From Oryzias latipes (taxonomy: Eukaryota; Chordata; Actinopteri; Beloniformes; Adrianichthyidae): DNA of 64,000 nt. Shown here piece after piece: positions 26,031 to 39,252 of this stretch. Under the pieces are notes generated by a model. It did no database searches and was not told the DNA's origin. It saw only the letters and a program-made list of their open reading frames with translations. Position numbers and translations under genes: made by a program. The stretch lies in the NCBI RefSeq assembly GCF_002234675.1, contig NC_019867.2, forward strand, positions 18,942,184-19,006,183, written 5' to 3'. Positions within the stretch are counted from its first letter, which is position 1, and every line of letters begins with the position of its first letter.

Positions 26031-29000
26031 AAAGGGCGCACTTTTACTTTGAAATGAGGCACAGAACATCAAAATTCTAATGATTTCAACTCAAACTCGT
26101 TAAAAATGTAGTAAACAATGGTCATCAGACTGCTTTGTAGCACAGAAGCTACGTCACATAGTGCACAGAAAGATAATTGAGAGGACCAACAAGAACACTG
26201 CTTTACCCAAAAACAACAATAAAATGTAAGGGCAGACAAAAATGACAAAATTCAAACAAACTGCACACAAAGTCTTCCTTGTTTAGCAGAAAACACACAT
26301 TTTAAAGTACAATCATGTTCAAAAAATATTTCAGTGTTTTTTTTAAAAAATAATAATTATTCAGGAGATAAGTATGATTTGTTGAATAATGTGGTGTCCT
26401 GGGAATTACAAACTGCAATATGGTATCTATGTTCAAAATAATTAAAATAGTCCGGTAAGGCATAATTGGGGTGGGATTATATAAATTTGCTTCCTCCCGC
26501 TCCTTTTTAAACAGTTAATTAAACTTATTTTGACAAAGTTGACATTTAATGGATTCAGTGTGTCATGCATTGTATGTATAAGTAGAAATATGTATATTTA
26601 TGATTAAGAGTAATTATGTATAACATCATGTACATGTATATGCGGGGATGTGTGTGTGTTTATGGATATGCATCTTCTTTTACTTTTAATTATTTAATTT
26701 TCCAGTCAGGTTACAATTAATCATCCAAAGTTGGATGTATCTGCATACAGATATACTTCCCTTCAAGGATGGATATACTTCCCTTCCAAACCAAACCAAT
26801 TTTGTATTTTTACAGATATTGGTCAAATTAAACAGCTGAAACGTTTTCTTAATTTGGTTTACACTGTGAGTACAAAGATTTTACTCAAATTTTAAATCTC
26901 TAAATGATAACTGACTCCTCATTGTCTTGTTTCAGAAGTTGATTTGCATCATCCTGTCATTCTGAACTTAATAAAAACAAAACAGGCAGGAATCTCTACC
27001 AAGGAGACATGGCTCCAAGCTCCAAGAAGTTATTGAAATCCCATGAAACTTTAATTTTCTGGAAAATATGAACTTCAAGGATTTTTTTTCCCAGCAAAGA
27101 TTCCTCTCAGGATTTAAGGTTTTTCTCGGCTCTTATAAAACAGCTTTATTCTACTGACTGCTTCCTCAAAAGAAAAAATCTGAACTGACATCTGTAATTA
27201 GTAGCTTCAGACACAGCAGTTTCCATCAAATCTCTGCTGGAGCTTTAATGACACATGAAATGTGGCTTTCAACGAAGCTATTATGCAATTTCAAATCTGC
27301 TTTTGAACTGGTGAAGGTCATTTTGTTGTCTAATCATCCCATTTTTACTCACTTCACCCTTTTGAGGGTAGCATGTGGATCTGTCACTGTTCAAGAAAGG
27401 GGCCTGTCCAGAAGCACATATGGGGGAGCAGATAGACTTAGCTGAGCAGGCATAACCAACCCAAAAGCATTAGAGCATCAGAAGGGGGTGCACTTTCATG
27501 AGACCATGACAGAGTCATACTGGGTGACACACTTCATTCCATTTACAGAGATCACATAATCTGTGCATCCTTTCAAAACCTTCAAAAATGCATTCAAATC
27601 CATTTTATTTCTCCAAGTCACACATTAAATAAATCTTAATATTTTGCCCATTCTGTGAAATCAAGTTCAAAATTTTTTAGCGAACGTTAGCCATCCATTT
27701 GATTCCAGAGCACAAGTCTGAATGAACTGACACAAGACTGTTCTGTCTGACTGTTCCTTCAAATGTATGCAAAAACGTAGGCTGTATAAGAAAAAAAGAA
27801 GCTCCTTATCTTAAAGTTATAATTTTTCTTTTTGTAACTGAAAGATCGACTCATGGCAGCTTAAAGAACAATAACACAGGGAAAATTAAAGCAATTTCTT
27901 GGTGCAGTTTGTAGAAAAAGCTAACCTGAGAAATTGATGGATTTCCAAGAAATTCACAAGCCATCAGCGATTACATTTGTTGCAGCACTGCGCCCTCGTG
28001 TGGAGTGTTTTTGGAAGAGAACCATAGAAACAAATGCATGATACATGTGAAATCTGAAGACCAAATAAAAGGTTACAAAAAGACAAATATATGGTATCTA
28101 TTTTGTTGACTTTAACCAAAAATTTAATTCAAAAGATTCTGCTGTGTGATGGGGCACAGCGGAAATATTAACAGAAAAAATAGGCTCATATGGGCTGTTC
28201 TCTCACATGAGCTGATGGAAAAAACAAACACTGACAGACAGACAATAGTTAAAGATGTAATCTGTTTCCAGTTAGGTAACTGGGAAAAACAGTCGTCTGA
28301 GCAACTGAGAAAGCTTCATTCCCAAACACACTTGTTGATGACTCATCCAACACAAAGAAACAACAGGTTCAAAACTGAAACTGCTCCAAGTATCAATTCT
28401 TTTGAACTGGGTTTAACCAACTGAACAGGATCGGTTAAATTTTGCTTTAATGCTTTCGTTTCACTTCAGGATTACTTGCAGCACATTTCTGCAAAATTAC
28501 TCAAAAGAGTAAATCTGTGTAAATCAACCATGGGCTCCCTGGAACCGTGCATCATTTCTCTGCCACGACAGCTTCATAGACCAATCAGTGTCTACATGCT
28601 GCTAAATTAAGATGCAGAAAATTGGCTTCAGTTGCTGAAACAGGCTTCAGTTTGGTCAAGACAAGTGAGGGAAGTGAATTAACAACAAAGTAGCTCGTTT
28701 AATTTTCCATTTATTTTCTTTTGTAAATTATTTTAATAAATTTGTGTGAGGCTTTAGGGGAGGGAGTGTCCACACAAAGCTGCTTTTGACGCAAGACTTT
28801 TGTACTTTTGTGTTATTAGGCTCCTGTTGCAAATTCAAAAAGCTTTGAATTTAAAGCAAGTTTCAACTTTTTCTGCTAAAAGTACAAGGAATTTCAAACA
28901 AAAGAGTCTGAATGCATTTGGCTGACCCATATCCATAAAAGCATGATCATGATCAAAGATCAAATTACCTTGAGGAGATAAATTGCAAGGGAATCAATGG

Positions 29001-29222
29001 TAAATAGCGCCCCTTGTGGCGTTTTTAAGATAAGGAAAAACGTTAAAATGGTTCTTTGCATTTTAAACTTAAAAAAAAATCACATTACATTCTTCTCAAA
29101 CCCCTTTTTATTTTCCTTCATTACTTTCAAACAAGTCGATTATGTTGTGTATTTGTTTTATTACAAAACCTCACTTTTACACATTTGCTTACACAAACTC
29201 CAAAACATTCTGAAATAAAATG
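26031..29222. other. Spacer between dtx1 and slc20a1
   Basis: No gene is seen. The spacer is AT-rich and includes a retroposon tail (26,467-26,812) and only chance open frames shorter than 95 codons. A 14-mer at 27,990-28,003 matches the CTCF core consensus at 12 of 14 positions on the minus strand, which is weak. Confidence 0.6.
26467..26812 (+). repeat. Retroposon 3' end, family copy 2
   Basis: It begins GGGGTGGGATTATATAAATT, like the copy at 13,203, and ends in an AAACCAAACCAATTTT-type tail. It is diverged between the ends and has no coding content. Confidence 0.35.
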
Positions 29223-29228
29223 TTTATT
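29223..29228 (-). terminator. slc20a1: Polyadenylation signal of slc20a1
   Basis: AATAAA on the minus strand, about 340 bases after the slc20a1 stop codon. Another AATAAA lies near 29,106-29,111. Either would give a short 3' UTR. Confidence 0.45.
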
Positions 29229-29566
29229 ATTGAATAAAATATATTGAAATCTCTTCACATGGCATATTTTCTGTCTATATCCTTACACCACAGCTGCCTG
29301 TTCTTTTTTCAAGTGAGAATGTAATAATCTGATGAATGCACATAGCTTTTGTACAAATATTTACACAGTAATACATTGGATCACAGTGTTCTGGACAATT
29401 TAACAGTCATTAAACCTACACAATTGATGCACCACCCAAAATATTTGTTGAAAATTACACTGGAAAAAAAAATATATATATATATCATTTAAAAAACTCC
29501 AACAGTCTGAAAGAAGACTTAAACAAAGAGAATTGAAGCAGTTCTTGAAACTGAGTACAGATTGAC

Positions 29567-32500
29567 TCATAGAATGACATAAATGAAGAGAGCCATAATA
29601 GCAGCGCTGATCAGTCCGGAGATGGGAACTGTGACAAACCAGGCGATGAAGATATTTCTAAACAGACGCCAGTCAACGGATTTCCTGGAGCGCAGCCACC
29701 CCACAGCCACCACAGACCCCACCTGTTCACACCAGGTATGAGAGACGATTAGAGAAGATCTGAGGTCAACCCCTATCCGACAAAGTTTAGCTTTTGTACC
29801 TTGCAGTGGGTTGTGCTGACAGGAAGACCAACGTTTGATGCCACGACGACTGTGACGGCAGAAGCAAGCTCAATACTGAATCCACTGAAATAAAAGACAA
29901 TTTTTGAGTTGTGTCAACCGAAGCAATCATCATTCTGAAGGGTAAATCGTTTAAACTTATGACCTACCTTGAGGGAGTAATGGGAGTGAGATCTTTGCCC
30001 ATGGTCTGGATTACTCTTCGACCCCAGACCCAGAGACCCACGCAGATTCCCACTCCTCCATACAGAAGCAGCCAGATGGGTGTGGGTGCGTCAGACACCA
30101 CAGAGCCACTATCATAGAGAAGCCACAGCGCCACCAGAGGCCCGATAGCATTGCTGTTGAGGAAATAAATGAAAGTAAGGCCTCTGAGTGACCCCAAAAT
30201 CCAGAAAAAGAAGAATCTGCTCACTCACCTGACATCGTTTCCTCCGTGTGCAAAAGAGCCAAAGCAAGCTGTAAGTATCTGCAAAAACTGGAAAAGCAAC
30301 GAGGCAGCAGGTGGGTCAACCTCCAGCTCATCTTCCTCTGGAGACGACTGCTGACCGGCCTCCGGAGTCTCGGCCCCGTCCCCAACTGCACTGCTGCTGG
30401 TCACAGCAGAGTTGTAGCTGCTGTAACTGTCCACCCTGGATCTTCTCTGCAGGCCGTTGTCCACATCCCGGTATTTTGGATCTCCCTGTATTCCATATAT
30501 GGCCATGGTGTAGGAAGTGTAGCTGTTGTTCCTCCGCATGGGCCGCTCTTCTGTGTCGCTGTCCCCGATGCATTCCCCAACTTTGGCCATGTGGAGCTTG
30601 TGCAGTAGGTCTTTGTAAAGGCCTGAGTCTTTATGGATGGTGTGGGAGCGTCCGCTGCGAGGATCAGTGATTGTCATGGGGCCAATGTTGCCATTCAGAC
30701 CTGCAAATACAATGGAGCTAAACTTCATTTAACAGCAAAGTTTGCAAAATTGTGCAAGATCTCCATTTAAGAATTTTAGTGCATGAACTTCTTACCGCTG
30801 CACAAATCCAAATCTTTACTTTCCACGTCATTATTCAAGTCCGCCTCCTCGGAGCCTCCAAGTTTGAAAGCAACTTTCTGACTGTCTGCTGGAGGAGTTT
30901 GAGGTTCTGGCTGTCTGATGGGTCGTTCTTCTGGCACAGGTTTACTGGAGTTCTTCTCCATTAGTGGAGTTTCACAGGGAGAGGCAGCCGTTTGTCCTGG
31001 AATACATTTTAAAAAGATAAATTGATCATTGAAAACAAAAAAAATCAAGATTGATTCATCAATTCAGTTTTCTTCAAAGTAGTTCAATTTCTTTAGGCAA
31101 AATGGTGCTTTTAGTCAGTTTTTATTCTAAGAATTCATAATTTTAAACATAAAAGTTTTGTTTTTGTTCAGTCTAGATTACAAAGTATTGCTTACAGCCA
31201 AAGAGAATGCTTATTAATGGATAATTCAAAATGTAATTGTTATCTTAGCAAATTTCCATAAAAATCCTTAAGTTGTGAATCAAAATTTTGTATTTTTTTA
31301 GTGATGTCCAGCTGTATGTACGTCAACACTTGATTTTCATTCATTGTCAAAGCCTTTGTCAGTCTGAAGTAATGGAGTATCTTTAGAGTCATTTCTTTTT
31401 AAGCATGCAGTTATCTGAAAGTGTTGCCTTACTCACCTGCGATCTTCTTCTTGAGGCGTGGACAGACGAAAAACCAAACCACCAACCCCGTGACAACGGC
31501 GCAGCCCAAAGAGATGCACAGTGTACCCCACCATGGTACTCTGTCAAAGCCCAGCACTGTGCAAACAAGTCAGGGACACAAGGTGCAGCTTAAAACTTAG
31601 TTTTACTTTTTTGTCCTATAAAATTAAACACACCTTTTTTTTTTTTTTAAACGGCCATATCTAAGAGGGCGGGGCTTATCCCATCTCCTTATCTGCGGTC
31701 TCATACCAAACTGTGTAAATGGTGGTCATGGGACTTTGACAACTTATATAAAATGTGGCTGATCCTGACGCGTCGGAGTGCTGTTCTGGACAACAGTATC
31801 AGTGAGAGAACACTCTCGTCCAATCAGATAGTGAGTAGGAGGCCCGTCTTGCAGAGTAGTGATAAACCGTCTGTTGGGGACGGAAAACTAGTCACTTTGC
31901 TCTTCTTTTTAAATTCACACTAAAAGGCGGAACTTGCTGTGGAGACTCATTTTTTCTTTGGCCTGACATCAAACCAAATATGAATAAAGCAAAAAAGGAC
32001 TAAAGTTTTGGGGCAGAAAATTGTATTTTTAAAAGAAAAATACCATGGAACCAAAGACATACGAGGAGGATGCTCTTAAATAATTATCCGGTCTTCTGCC
32101 ACATGTGACGTGTGAAGAGAAGGAGGTCACAAGCAGTGTCTTGCGTAAAAAACAGTTAATAAACAAATGGTGAAGTTTTACAGTGACTTTTTTAAATTGA
32201 CCCTGACCTGTTAGAACTCCAGATAAGGTTAAAACTGAAAAAGCATTTTTTTTTATCAAACAATTCTACCTCTATAATTTTCACTTTCTTAGATTTTTAA
32301 TCCAGGAGTTTGATCAGACTCTACTATTTGTTGTGTGTTGCAAAGCGCTGGTGTGTAATGTGCATTTGTTACTCACTTGGAGCACCTGTGTACATGATGG
32401 AGAAGAGGTTGATGCCAATAGTAATTGCATAGAAGATGGGAAGGGCTTTCAGTCCATTAGATCCAGGGTTGGGCTGTGGGGAAAAAAAACACATCTGTTA

Positions 32501-33812
32501 GCCTTTTGATGAGATTAGGACAACTTCAACAAGAAGTGAATGTGTGGTCTAATCACAGGACTGCATCTAACTTAACTCTCCAACTAGTTATTCACACAAA
32601 CAGCTATGAGTCTTGATGGCTGCAACTCAGATTTTTAAATGTTTAAAAATCTATTTTTCTAAATGTAAAAATGTAAAAACAGAAAGTAGAAAGGGGATTT
32701 GATGTCATTTCTATCTACTTTGCTTCCTAATGAACAGTTAAGGCAAAAATGCACAGATGGAATCGACTAAGGTTTTTACATTTGAAATAAAAATAAAAAA
32801 TAAAAAAAAATAGTCAATGTAATAACTCAGTTTGGCAGTACTGTCCTTTGCGTTATCAGTATTTTGTAAATAAATTCTGAATTTTCTGTACATGTGCCAA
32901 AAATAGCACTAAATCCCATATGTCAGACATTTGTAGATTCATGTATTTACTGATCATACTTAAAGTTACATTATCAAATTCAGTTACAATTCTTTTCTGT
33001 GTTACAAGCTGATAATTTCAGATAACTTTCTTTAGATTGCTTTCTGGACAAGCAGCTTTTACCTTATTTAGGATAAATTTCCGGACAAAATAGAAGAGAA
33101 TTCCTGACATCAATCCCGACAGCACAGGTGAAAGAAACCAGGATGCCACTGTGCATAGACAAAAAAGATGAGTTAAGTTGGAAATACATTCATCAGAGCT
33201 TTACTGAGTTCAAAGAATAACACATATTCACCAATGCGAAGTAGTTCCAACCATTTGACTCCCTGGTAGCCTCTGGCTACCATGGAAAACCCAATTGTGG
33301 CTCCAACAATGCAGTGGGTTCCAGAGATAGGGAGTTTCAGAAAGGACGCAAACAGCTGCCAGACTGCAGAACCTGCAGAAAACAATAACCAGTGACGCAT
33401 CAAAGACTCATCTCAGATGTTTCTTTAGGTTGAATGAAATTAAAAAAAAAAGAAAATACTGACCACACATGGCACTTATGGAGCCTCCCATGAGAATGTG
33501 TTCAGAGCCGTTGTACATCCGCACGTCGATGATGCCCTCTCTGATGGTTTTACTGACTTTGGCCCCCAGCAGCACCGAACCCACTGTCTCAAAGATGGTG
33601 GCCAGGATGCACGCCTGCCGAAGAGTGACCACTCCGGAGCCCACAGCTGTGCCAAAGGAGTTGGCCACATCGTTGGCCCCCACAGAGAAGGCCAGGATGA
33701 AGGCAATGATGAAGCCCACAATTACCAACCATAAGTAGCCTGACATGTCAGTCTGAGAGGCCAGAACCGCTGTGGTGGCAGCAGCCAGGGTAGCCAGGGT
33801 AGTCGTATCCAT
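29567..33812 (-). CDS. slc20a1: Sodium-dependent phosphate transporter 1 (PiT-1 type)
   Basis: A plasma-membrane Na+/inorganic phosphate symporter of the PHO4/PiT family. Coding exons on the minus strand: 33812-33464, 33372-33232, 33148-33063, 32473-32377, 31556-31437, 30996-30796, 30700-30229, 30153-29968, 29884-29800, 29722-29567. They sum to 1,893 nt, a 630-aa protein (human about 679), with every junction GT-AG and in phase. The two inverted PiT signatures are present: [16 protein letters not shown] near residue 45 and [16 protein letters not shown] near 484. About ten hydrophobic segments flank a large hydrophilic loop encoded by exons 6-7. That loop carries [20 protein letters not shown] and [13 protein letters not shown], which match SLC20A1 rather than SLC20A2. 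The start is the ATG at 33,812 with a purine at -3, preceded by an acceptor (CCCCCAG) so that the exon begins at 33,834. The fish a/b paralogue is not assigned. The gene looks intact. Confidence 0.95.
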
Positions 33813-34663
33813 CACTACTTCAAATAGTTTCAGACTGGGGGAAAAAATGAACTATTTTTTTTAATGGTTTGAGGTAAAATTCTCGTTTAAAGAAGCTATA
33901 AAAATAAAAAACAACACTTTGGCTCCAATCTGAGAGTGTAAATGAAGAAAAAAACAACATCTATTGCTAGCTTGGTATACTGGGTTTGTTTATGAGCTTC
34001 ACAGTAAAATGAAAGGCTGCATTGATAAGACAGAGGTCCATTGTGACAGTCAGCCTCTGATGATCCCCACTGCAAAAACAAAAACACACAGGAGTTAGAA
34101 GGGAATTCTTCACAACACAAAAAGGAGCTAAAATGGATTACGCATTAACAATCCCACACTCCACAACAAACCCAAACAGCATGCCTCTGCATGCACGAAT
34201 TGCCAAAATAAGCCAGACAAGCCAAGGGCATTTTCTATCAGTAACATGAAAACATTGGACCCAAAACTTTAACAAAGTTCTGAGAACACAAAAGAAAAGA
34301 AAAAGCTGTTCCATTATTTAAACTAACGTGCAAAAGCTGCACAACTTTAATGTTTTTAATGGACGATTAGGTCACAAAAGTATAAAAATGTTGCATTTCA
34401 AAAATGTAATCAGTTTTTTTTTAATTGTAACAGAATCATTTTTTCCCCCTTCAGCTCTACGATTTACGTAAGCTCGTAAATTCCTGAGACCATTAAATCC
34501 ATACTAAATGTCAAAAGCCCCGGGGGTTTGGTCACTTCTCACCTTAAGTGTGAATAGCTGTGGTATGTTAATCTTCTTAGTTGTTGCATAATTCAGGCGC
34601 AGCCATATGTGAGGTGACAGGCAAATTTGACAGAAAAGATTAAGGGGAGAAAAGGTCACTCAC

Positions 34664-34870
34664 ATGTGAAAACGGACCTTATTGTTCCGGTGCGTAACGG
34701 TGAGCTGAGCGCGCGCCGATCCTGCGGACAGGTGGGAGAGAGAGGAGGCTGGAGTGGGGAGCCGCGATGTGTGCGGGACTCCTGTTGGAGGTCCTCCTTT
34801 ATGCGTGGGGCCGAGGCACGCCTATCCACTTTGGTCATGAGACAGGGGCTAATGTTTAGCACACTAGTCG
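34664..34870 (-). promoter_or_regulatory. slc20a1: slc20a1 untranslated first exon and CpG-rich promoter
   Basis: A GC- and CpG-rich island (GCGCGCGCCGATCC around 34,710) stands upstream of the coding exons. On the minus strand it ends at a consensus donor, CACAT/GTGAGT (34,663 downward). That donor can join directly to the acceptor before 33,834 and leave the ATG intact. The 5' end of the exon is not defined. The 3' boundary of the exon is the best-supported part. Confidence 0.5.
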
Positions 34871-35631
34871 ACATGGAGAAGGAATAATTACAGCTCTGCG
34901 CTGATGAGGTCGCTTTACTTTATCCTCAAATTATGCTTTTTCCTCCTCAGCCACCGTGAAGGAGCGCTGCTGATTGTTGATTTGACTAAATATAGGCTGG
35001 TTTTCCTAACAATGCAAACATTTCAGCTCACTCTATTTTTGTTTTGGTGTGTTTTCTGCATTTTTGTGTATACAGAGTGGTAAATCCTGGAGTTATGTTT
35101 GTGCCGATTCTTTTAACATGATGTACACTTTTTATTAATTTGAGTCAGAAGTAAGTTACAAGAAGAAAAAAACGCATAGAAGGAAAAATCACAAGTGTTG
35201 CTTAAAAATGGCACAAATCAAACTCCTTAATCTGCAGCAAAAGGAAAATAAAGGTAACAAAAGGAAAATAAAGTCAAAATGTTTCTTGTTTTCTTTCTTC
35301 TTTTTACCAAAAATAAACTTTGGGCAGTTTGGTGTACCTTCTATCTAAACTTCACTTTAAAAAAAAAACTTTTGTTTTCTTGTTTTGCAAAAAAAAAAAA
35401 AAAAAAAGGAAAAAAAAGAGGGGGTGATAGAAAATATTTACCTGCTATTATTACCTTGCCTCCTACAGACTGGCTTGTACTACCACTAGAAGTTTAATGT
35501 GAAATAAAATGCCTAAGCAGTGCCTCTTTTGTTAAGAAAAAAAATCATTTTATTGATTAAAAACTATAAAAATACTCTAAAATTGCACATTTAATTCATT
35601 TTCTTCTACAAAAAATGCTTGAGAATATTTA

Positions 35632-35645
35632 GCGCCACCTGTTGG
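35632..35645 (-). promoter_or_regulatory. CTCF-like core motif (13 of 14)
   Basis: Read on the minus strand it is CCAACAGGTGGCGC, one mismatch from the core consensus CCASYAGRKGGCRS. It lies about 0.8 kb upstream of the slc20a1 promoter. Motif match only. Confidence 0.4.
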
Positions 35646-36334
35646 CTGAATGTTGCATGCTTCTTCTTGTAAGGATTTATATTTATAAAGATTTGGACCG
35701 TAATAATATGTTTTAAAAAGAAATTATAATAATAAAAATACATGGATGATTGCTTTAACCTCATGACAAAATGTTCAACCACATAATGAACCTGATCACA
35801 GATCATGGAAGAGTTCATGCTACAAGAGCAGTTTTGTGCTGTTACTCATCAACCCGTTGCTCAAACCACCTCTCTGACAAACTCCAGGAAAGAGTCAGAA
35901 GGACCTTAGCTTCAGCAGAACGGACTCTACTCTGAAATGCTGCAGTGCCATTAAATCTGCTGATCAGTTCCTCTTCATTACTTATTAATGAAGGGCTTGT
36001 TGAATGAAGCAGTTTGAAGGCACTACAAGGGCACACAAGTGCCAACCTTGTGGAATAATTTTCCCCTTTCCATGTTAAAAATCTCTAACCAATCTATATG
36101 GACTGAAAAAAAAAACATTGCATGGTATTTGCAAGATTGCATGATATGTTTATGAGAAGGTGCTTTAATTCTACACTAAATTATCGTTTTTCTGGTGCAA
36201 GTGCAAGAAGGTTTCTGTTCTAACAGTTGTACAACAAGTTTACACAATCAAGTGCCAGCAGTTGAGTGCATGCAAATCCTCATCCAGCAATAAACCCTCA
36301 AGTGATTTAACTGACTACATGGTTTGAGAACCTA

Positions 36335-36491
36335 CAGTGTCAAACTCCAGGCCTTGAGGGCGGGCGTCCTGCTGGTTTTCCATCTTATCTGCTGCTGGTT
36401 GAATGTTTCAGGTGTGTTTGGCCAATAAGAAGCTTCAATGACTGGTTGATCGGAAAACATGTTGCCTAAAGGCCTGGATTGGGAAGACCAC
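36335..36491. mobile_element. Short MITE with imperfect terminal inverted repeats
   Basis: The left end is CAGTGTCAAACTCCAGGCCT. The right end, read on the other strand, is GGTCTTCCCAATCCAGGCCT, and inner words such as GGTTGATCGGAAAAC recur in fish repeats of this kind. No clear target duplication is seen. Confidence 0.5.
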
Positions 36492-36537
36492 AGCAGCAGT
36501 TTAAGCCAGGACCTCCTAGCTGGAAGACACAGGTTCC

Positions 36538-36598
36538 CATATGTCCCCATCCCCGTTGCCTATGACATAGTCATAGGCAATGGGGATGGGGACAGATG
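36538..36598. repeat. Near-perfect 29-bp-arm hairpin with 3-nt loop
   Basis: The 25-base arms 36,542-36,566 and 36,570-36,594 are inverted repeats with one mismatch around the loop ATA. Pairing extends three more bases on each side beyond one mismatch. It lies directly between a MITE and a SINE. No microRNA identity is claimed; the loop is shorter than in usual microRNA precursors. Confidence 0.85.
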
Positions 36599-36617
36599 CC
36601 CACCTAAATGTAAATCA

Positions 36618-36969
36618 AAAGAGCGATGGCTCAGGCGGTTGAGCAGGTTGTCCAATGATCGAAGGGTCGGCGGTTTGCTCCCCCCAGTCAACTGTTGTTG
36701 TGTCCTTGGGCAAGACACTTCCCCCTCCTTCCTTCCAGTGTGGCTCCACTGGTGTGTGAATCTGCATGAATGTCCTGTTGATGGTCAGAGGGGCTGTAGT
36801 CCCGAACTGAAAGCCACGCCTCTGTCAGGCTGCCCCAGGGCAGCTGTGGCTACATCAGTGTAGCTTACCATCACCAAGTATGAATGAGGAGTGAATGAAT
36901 AATGGACACATTGTAAAAGCTTTGAGCGTCTGGAAAAGCGCAGATAAATCCAATCCATTATTATTATTA
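36618..36969 (+). mobile_element. tRNA-like-headed SINE, second family
   Basis: The head (GATGGCTCAGGCGGTTGAGC, then a degenerate B-box-like GGCGGTTTGCTCCC) is tRNA-like. The body holds CTTGGGCAAGACACTTCCCC and CCCCAGGGCAGCTGTGGCTA, familiar from fish genomes. The tail runs through AAAAGCGCAGATAAATCCAA into ATT repeats. It appears nearly complete. Confidence 0.7.
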
Positions 36970-38592
36970 AAATTACCCAAAGTGCTGGTCCCAAGGCCGG
37001 TTATTGTGGGTAGTGACGGTGAGAGCATTCAACATAAAATGTATAAGGCAGATCAAATGAGAAGACACATATATAGACAGATGAACTGATACAATGATAG
37101 CATGGTTCTCCATGCATGTCAGGGAATTGGAGGGATATGACAACCCCCAATCTCTCAGTACACCCAGGCTTGCTCCCCCCCTGATATTCTACCTGCACCC
37201 TATATTGGAGCAGGCAAAATCCAGTTCTTACTGCCGGTTCTTACCACCACTCTGACACATGAGATCACACTAACAGGACTGAAATTACACTTTCAACTTA
37301 AATCATCTACACTAAATCTGTAGACAAGCTCTGAAGATCAACCATCTATCATGTTCTCATGGGATTACTGGATTGTTTACAAACAGATTATGGATTTGTT
37401 GACTATGATCTAACAGAAAAAAATTAAAAACTTTCCCAGAATTTGCATGGTCTGTGTTTTTTTTGTAGTTAGATTCTTGTAATTACTGTTGTTGTGAGTT
37501 AAATGTTGTTTTCTTGGGTTTTTCTTTTTTGAGCTGCTAAACTTTGTAATTACCATTCATGGATAACTAACACAATAATGCACCTTTATTCTGCAGCATC
37601 ATGAGAAGCTTTTCTCTTGACATTCTCATGGTATGTTCATCTGGACATCTACTTTCTTTTTCTTAGTTCAGTCCTCTGAATGTATAAGTAAATGTGTACT
37701 TTATTTGAGTCAAATGTTAGATATTGCTATCATTCAAGGTTAAATTATGGCATTGCCCAATGAAAAATTGCTGGGGGGAAAAAATTATAATCTTCATCAT
37801 GAATTTACAATTGAAGGTTTGCTGAAAAATGCAGCTGCCTCCTTGTCTGTTCCCCCACTTTGGTTTCTGAATAGGATTAAAATATTTGTGCAAATGTGTG
37901 TTTTTGGAGATTTGTGGATTCATTATGTAAGATTACTCAACATGCGACTGTTTAAGGTTTGTCTAAAGGCCTCTAGATGGCGTTGTAGCTCGAATTTAGG
38001 TGTGTGTTGGGCAAGGTCCTCGTGGTCTGTGATATGTGTATGAATAAAGTATTTTCTTTTTTAGTTTAAATGCGTTTTAATAACTTTTTATAAACTTTAC
38101 ATATATTTATCTTTTAAATGTTTTTTTATGTCAGGGGAAATTTCATTTAGTTTTTCTCATTTTTGGCTCAAACTTAAAACTTTTTTTTTGTTTTTGTAAG
38201 AACTAACTGCTTTTTCAAATACGGAAGGTTTAGGGTCCCTATAAATGTCGTCTCAAGTTTAAAATTAGACAAGATAGAACATGCAAATCAGTAACTGAAG
38301 ACTGCGGCTGGTTCTCAGGCCTATGTTAGCCCAACCCTTCTTTCCTCACTTCCCTCCCTCCTGTTCCTTGCTAAACAGGATCTGTAGGATCTTAAAGCCG
38401 AATTTTCTCAGGAGAAAGGAATTCCAGAACAGAAGGCAGAGTGCTTGCTGGAACATGCTCCCTACATTCTCTCCAACTTACAGGAAAAACTCCAGAATGA
38501 AGGCAAATTTCCAGTCAATGTTGGGCAACAGGTCTTTCTTTAGGTTGTTCCTTCTTTTCCGACATTACCTGACTCAGAAATGAGTGTGTCTG

Positions 38593-38611
38593 CCCCCCCC
38601 CCCCCCCCCCC
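38593..38611. repeat. Poly(C) run of 19
   Basis: Uninterrupted C run on the plus strand, just beyond the inferred vgll4l 3' end. Confidence 0.9.
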
Positions 38612-38779
38612 TGCCACCATGCTCAGTCCCTAAAAGGTGTCCAGGTTCACAAACTATTACTTGTAAATGATTCATAACCATCCTGCGAAATATTTACCTT
38701 CCTTCCCCTCTCTGCTCACTTTCTTGAGGAAAAGGCAACATTACCATCAACGAATAGAGCTTTTTAAAGGTTTTTGGTT

Positions 38780-38785
38780 TTTATT
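38780..38785 (-). terminator. vgll4l: Polyadenylation signal of vgll4l
   Basis: AATAAA on the minus strand, about 470 bases after the stop codon at 39,253-39,255. It is the first good signal downstream of the gene. Confidence 0.4.
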
Positions 38786-39252
38786 TTCAAGCTGTTAAAA
38801 AAATCTGTACTGTGTACTGCCTTTTGGCATTAAAAAACAAAGCAGACAGCATGTACACTACAAGAAAACCCAAAAGTATCAGAATATAAATACAGTACTG
38901 TGAAATTGTAGCATTCAGGCTGCAGCATAAGAATGGCACAGAGTTAAAGAAATGTAAAGGAATAATTAGCTGATTTTCCATCGTCTTGTCTCATCATACT
39001 ACAATTATTGCAGGTGTTCAGGTGTTAAGCGGAGGAGAGAGCTGTAACAAAACAAGGATATCCCCTTTAATGCTACATTTGTCTGCATCGACGCTGAATA
39101 GGTGTGGACGCACACAAGTCAGCGGAGATGACACTCCTGCATCTGTCAGCTTCTTGCGTCGGCTTTCCCTTTGCCAAGCAGAGCTGCTTGATGTGAAGCA
39201 CAAAAACATCCCAAAGTCCAGTTTTCCTTCTGGATCAGGGGTCACTTCTGCT

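Larger units (their letters stand above)
34900..38779. other. Spacer between slc20a1 and vgll4l
   Basis: No gene is recognised. It contains A-rich runs (35,388-35,420), a CTCF-like site, a degraded MITE, a near-perfect hairpin, a tRNA-derived SINE and a poly(C) run, each listed separately. The stretch 37,000-38,270 shows nothing beyond AT-rich sequence and short frames. Confidence 0.6.

Noticed and set aside
29567-33812. slc20a2 identity for the phosphate transporter
   Set aside because: The loop wording [10 protein letters not shown] and [13 protein letters not shown] fits SLC20A1, while SLC20A2 differs there.
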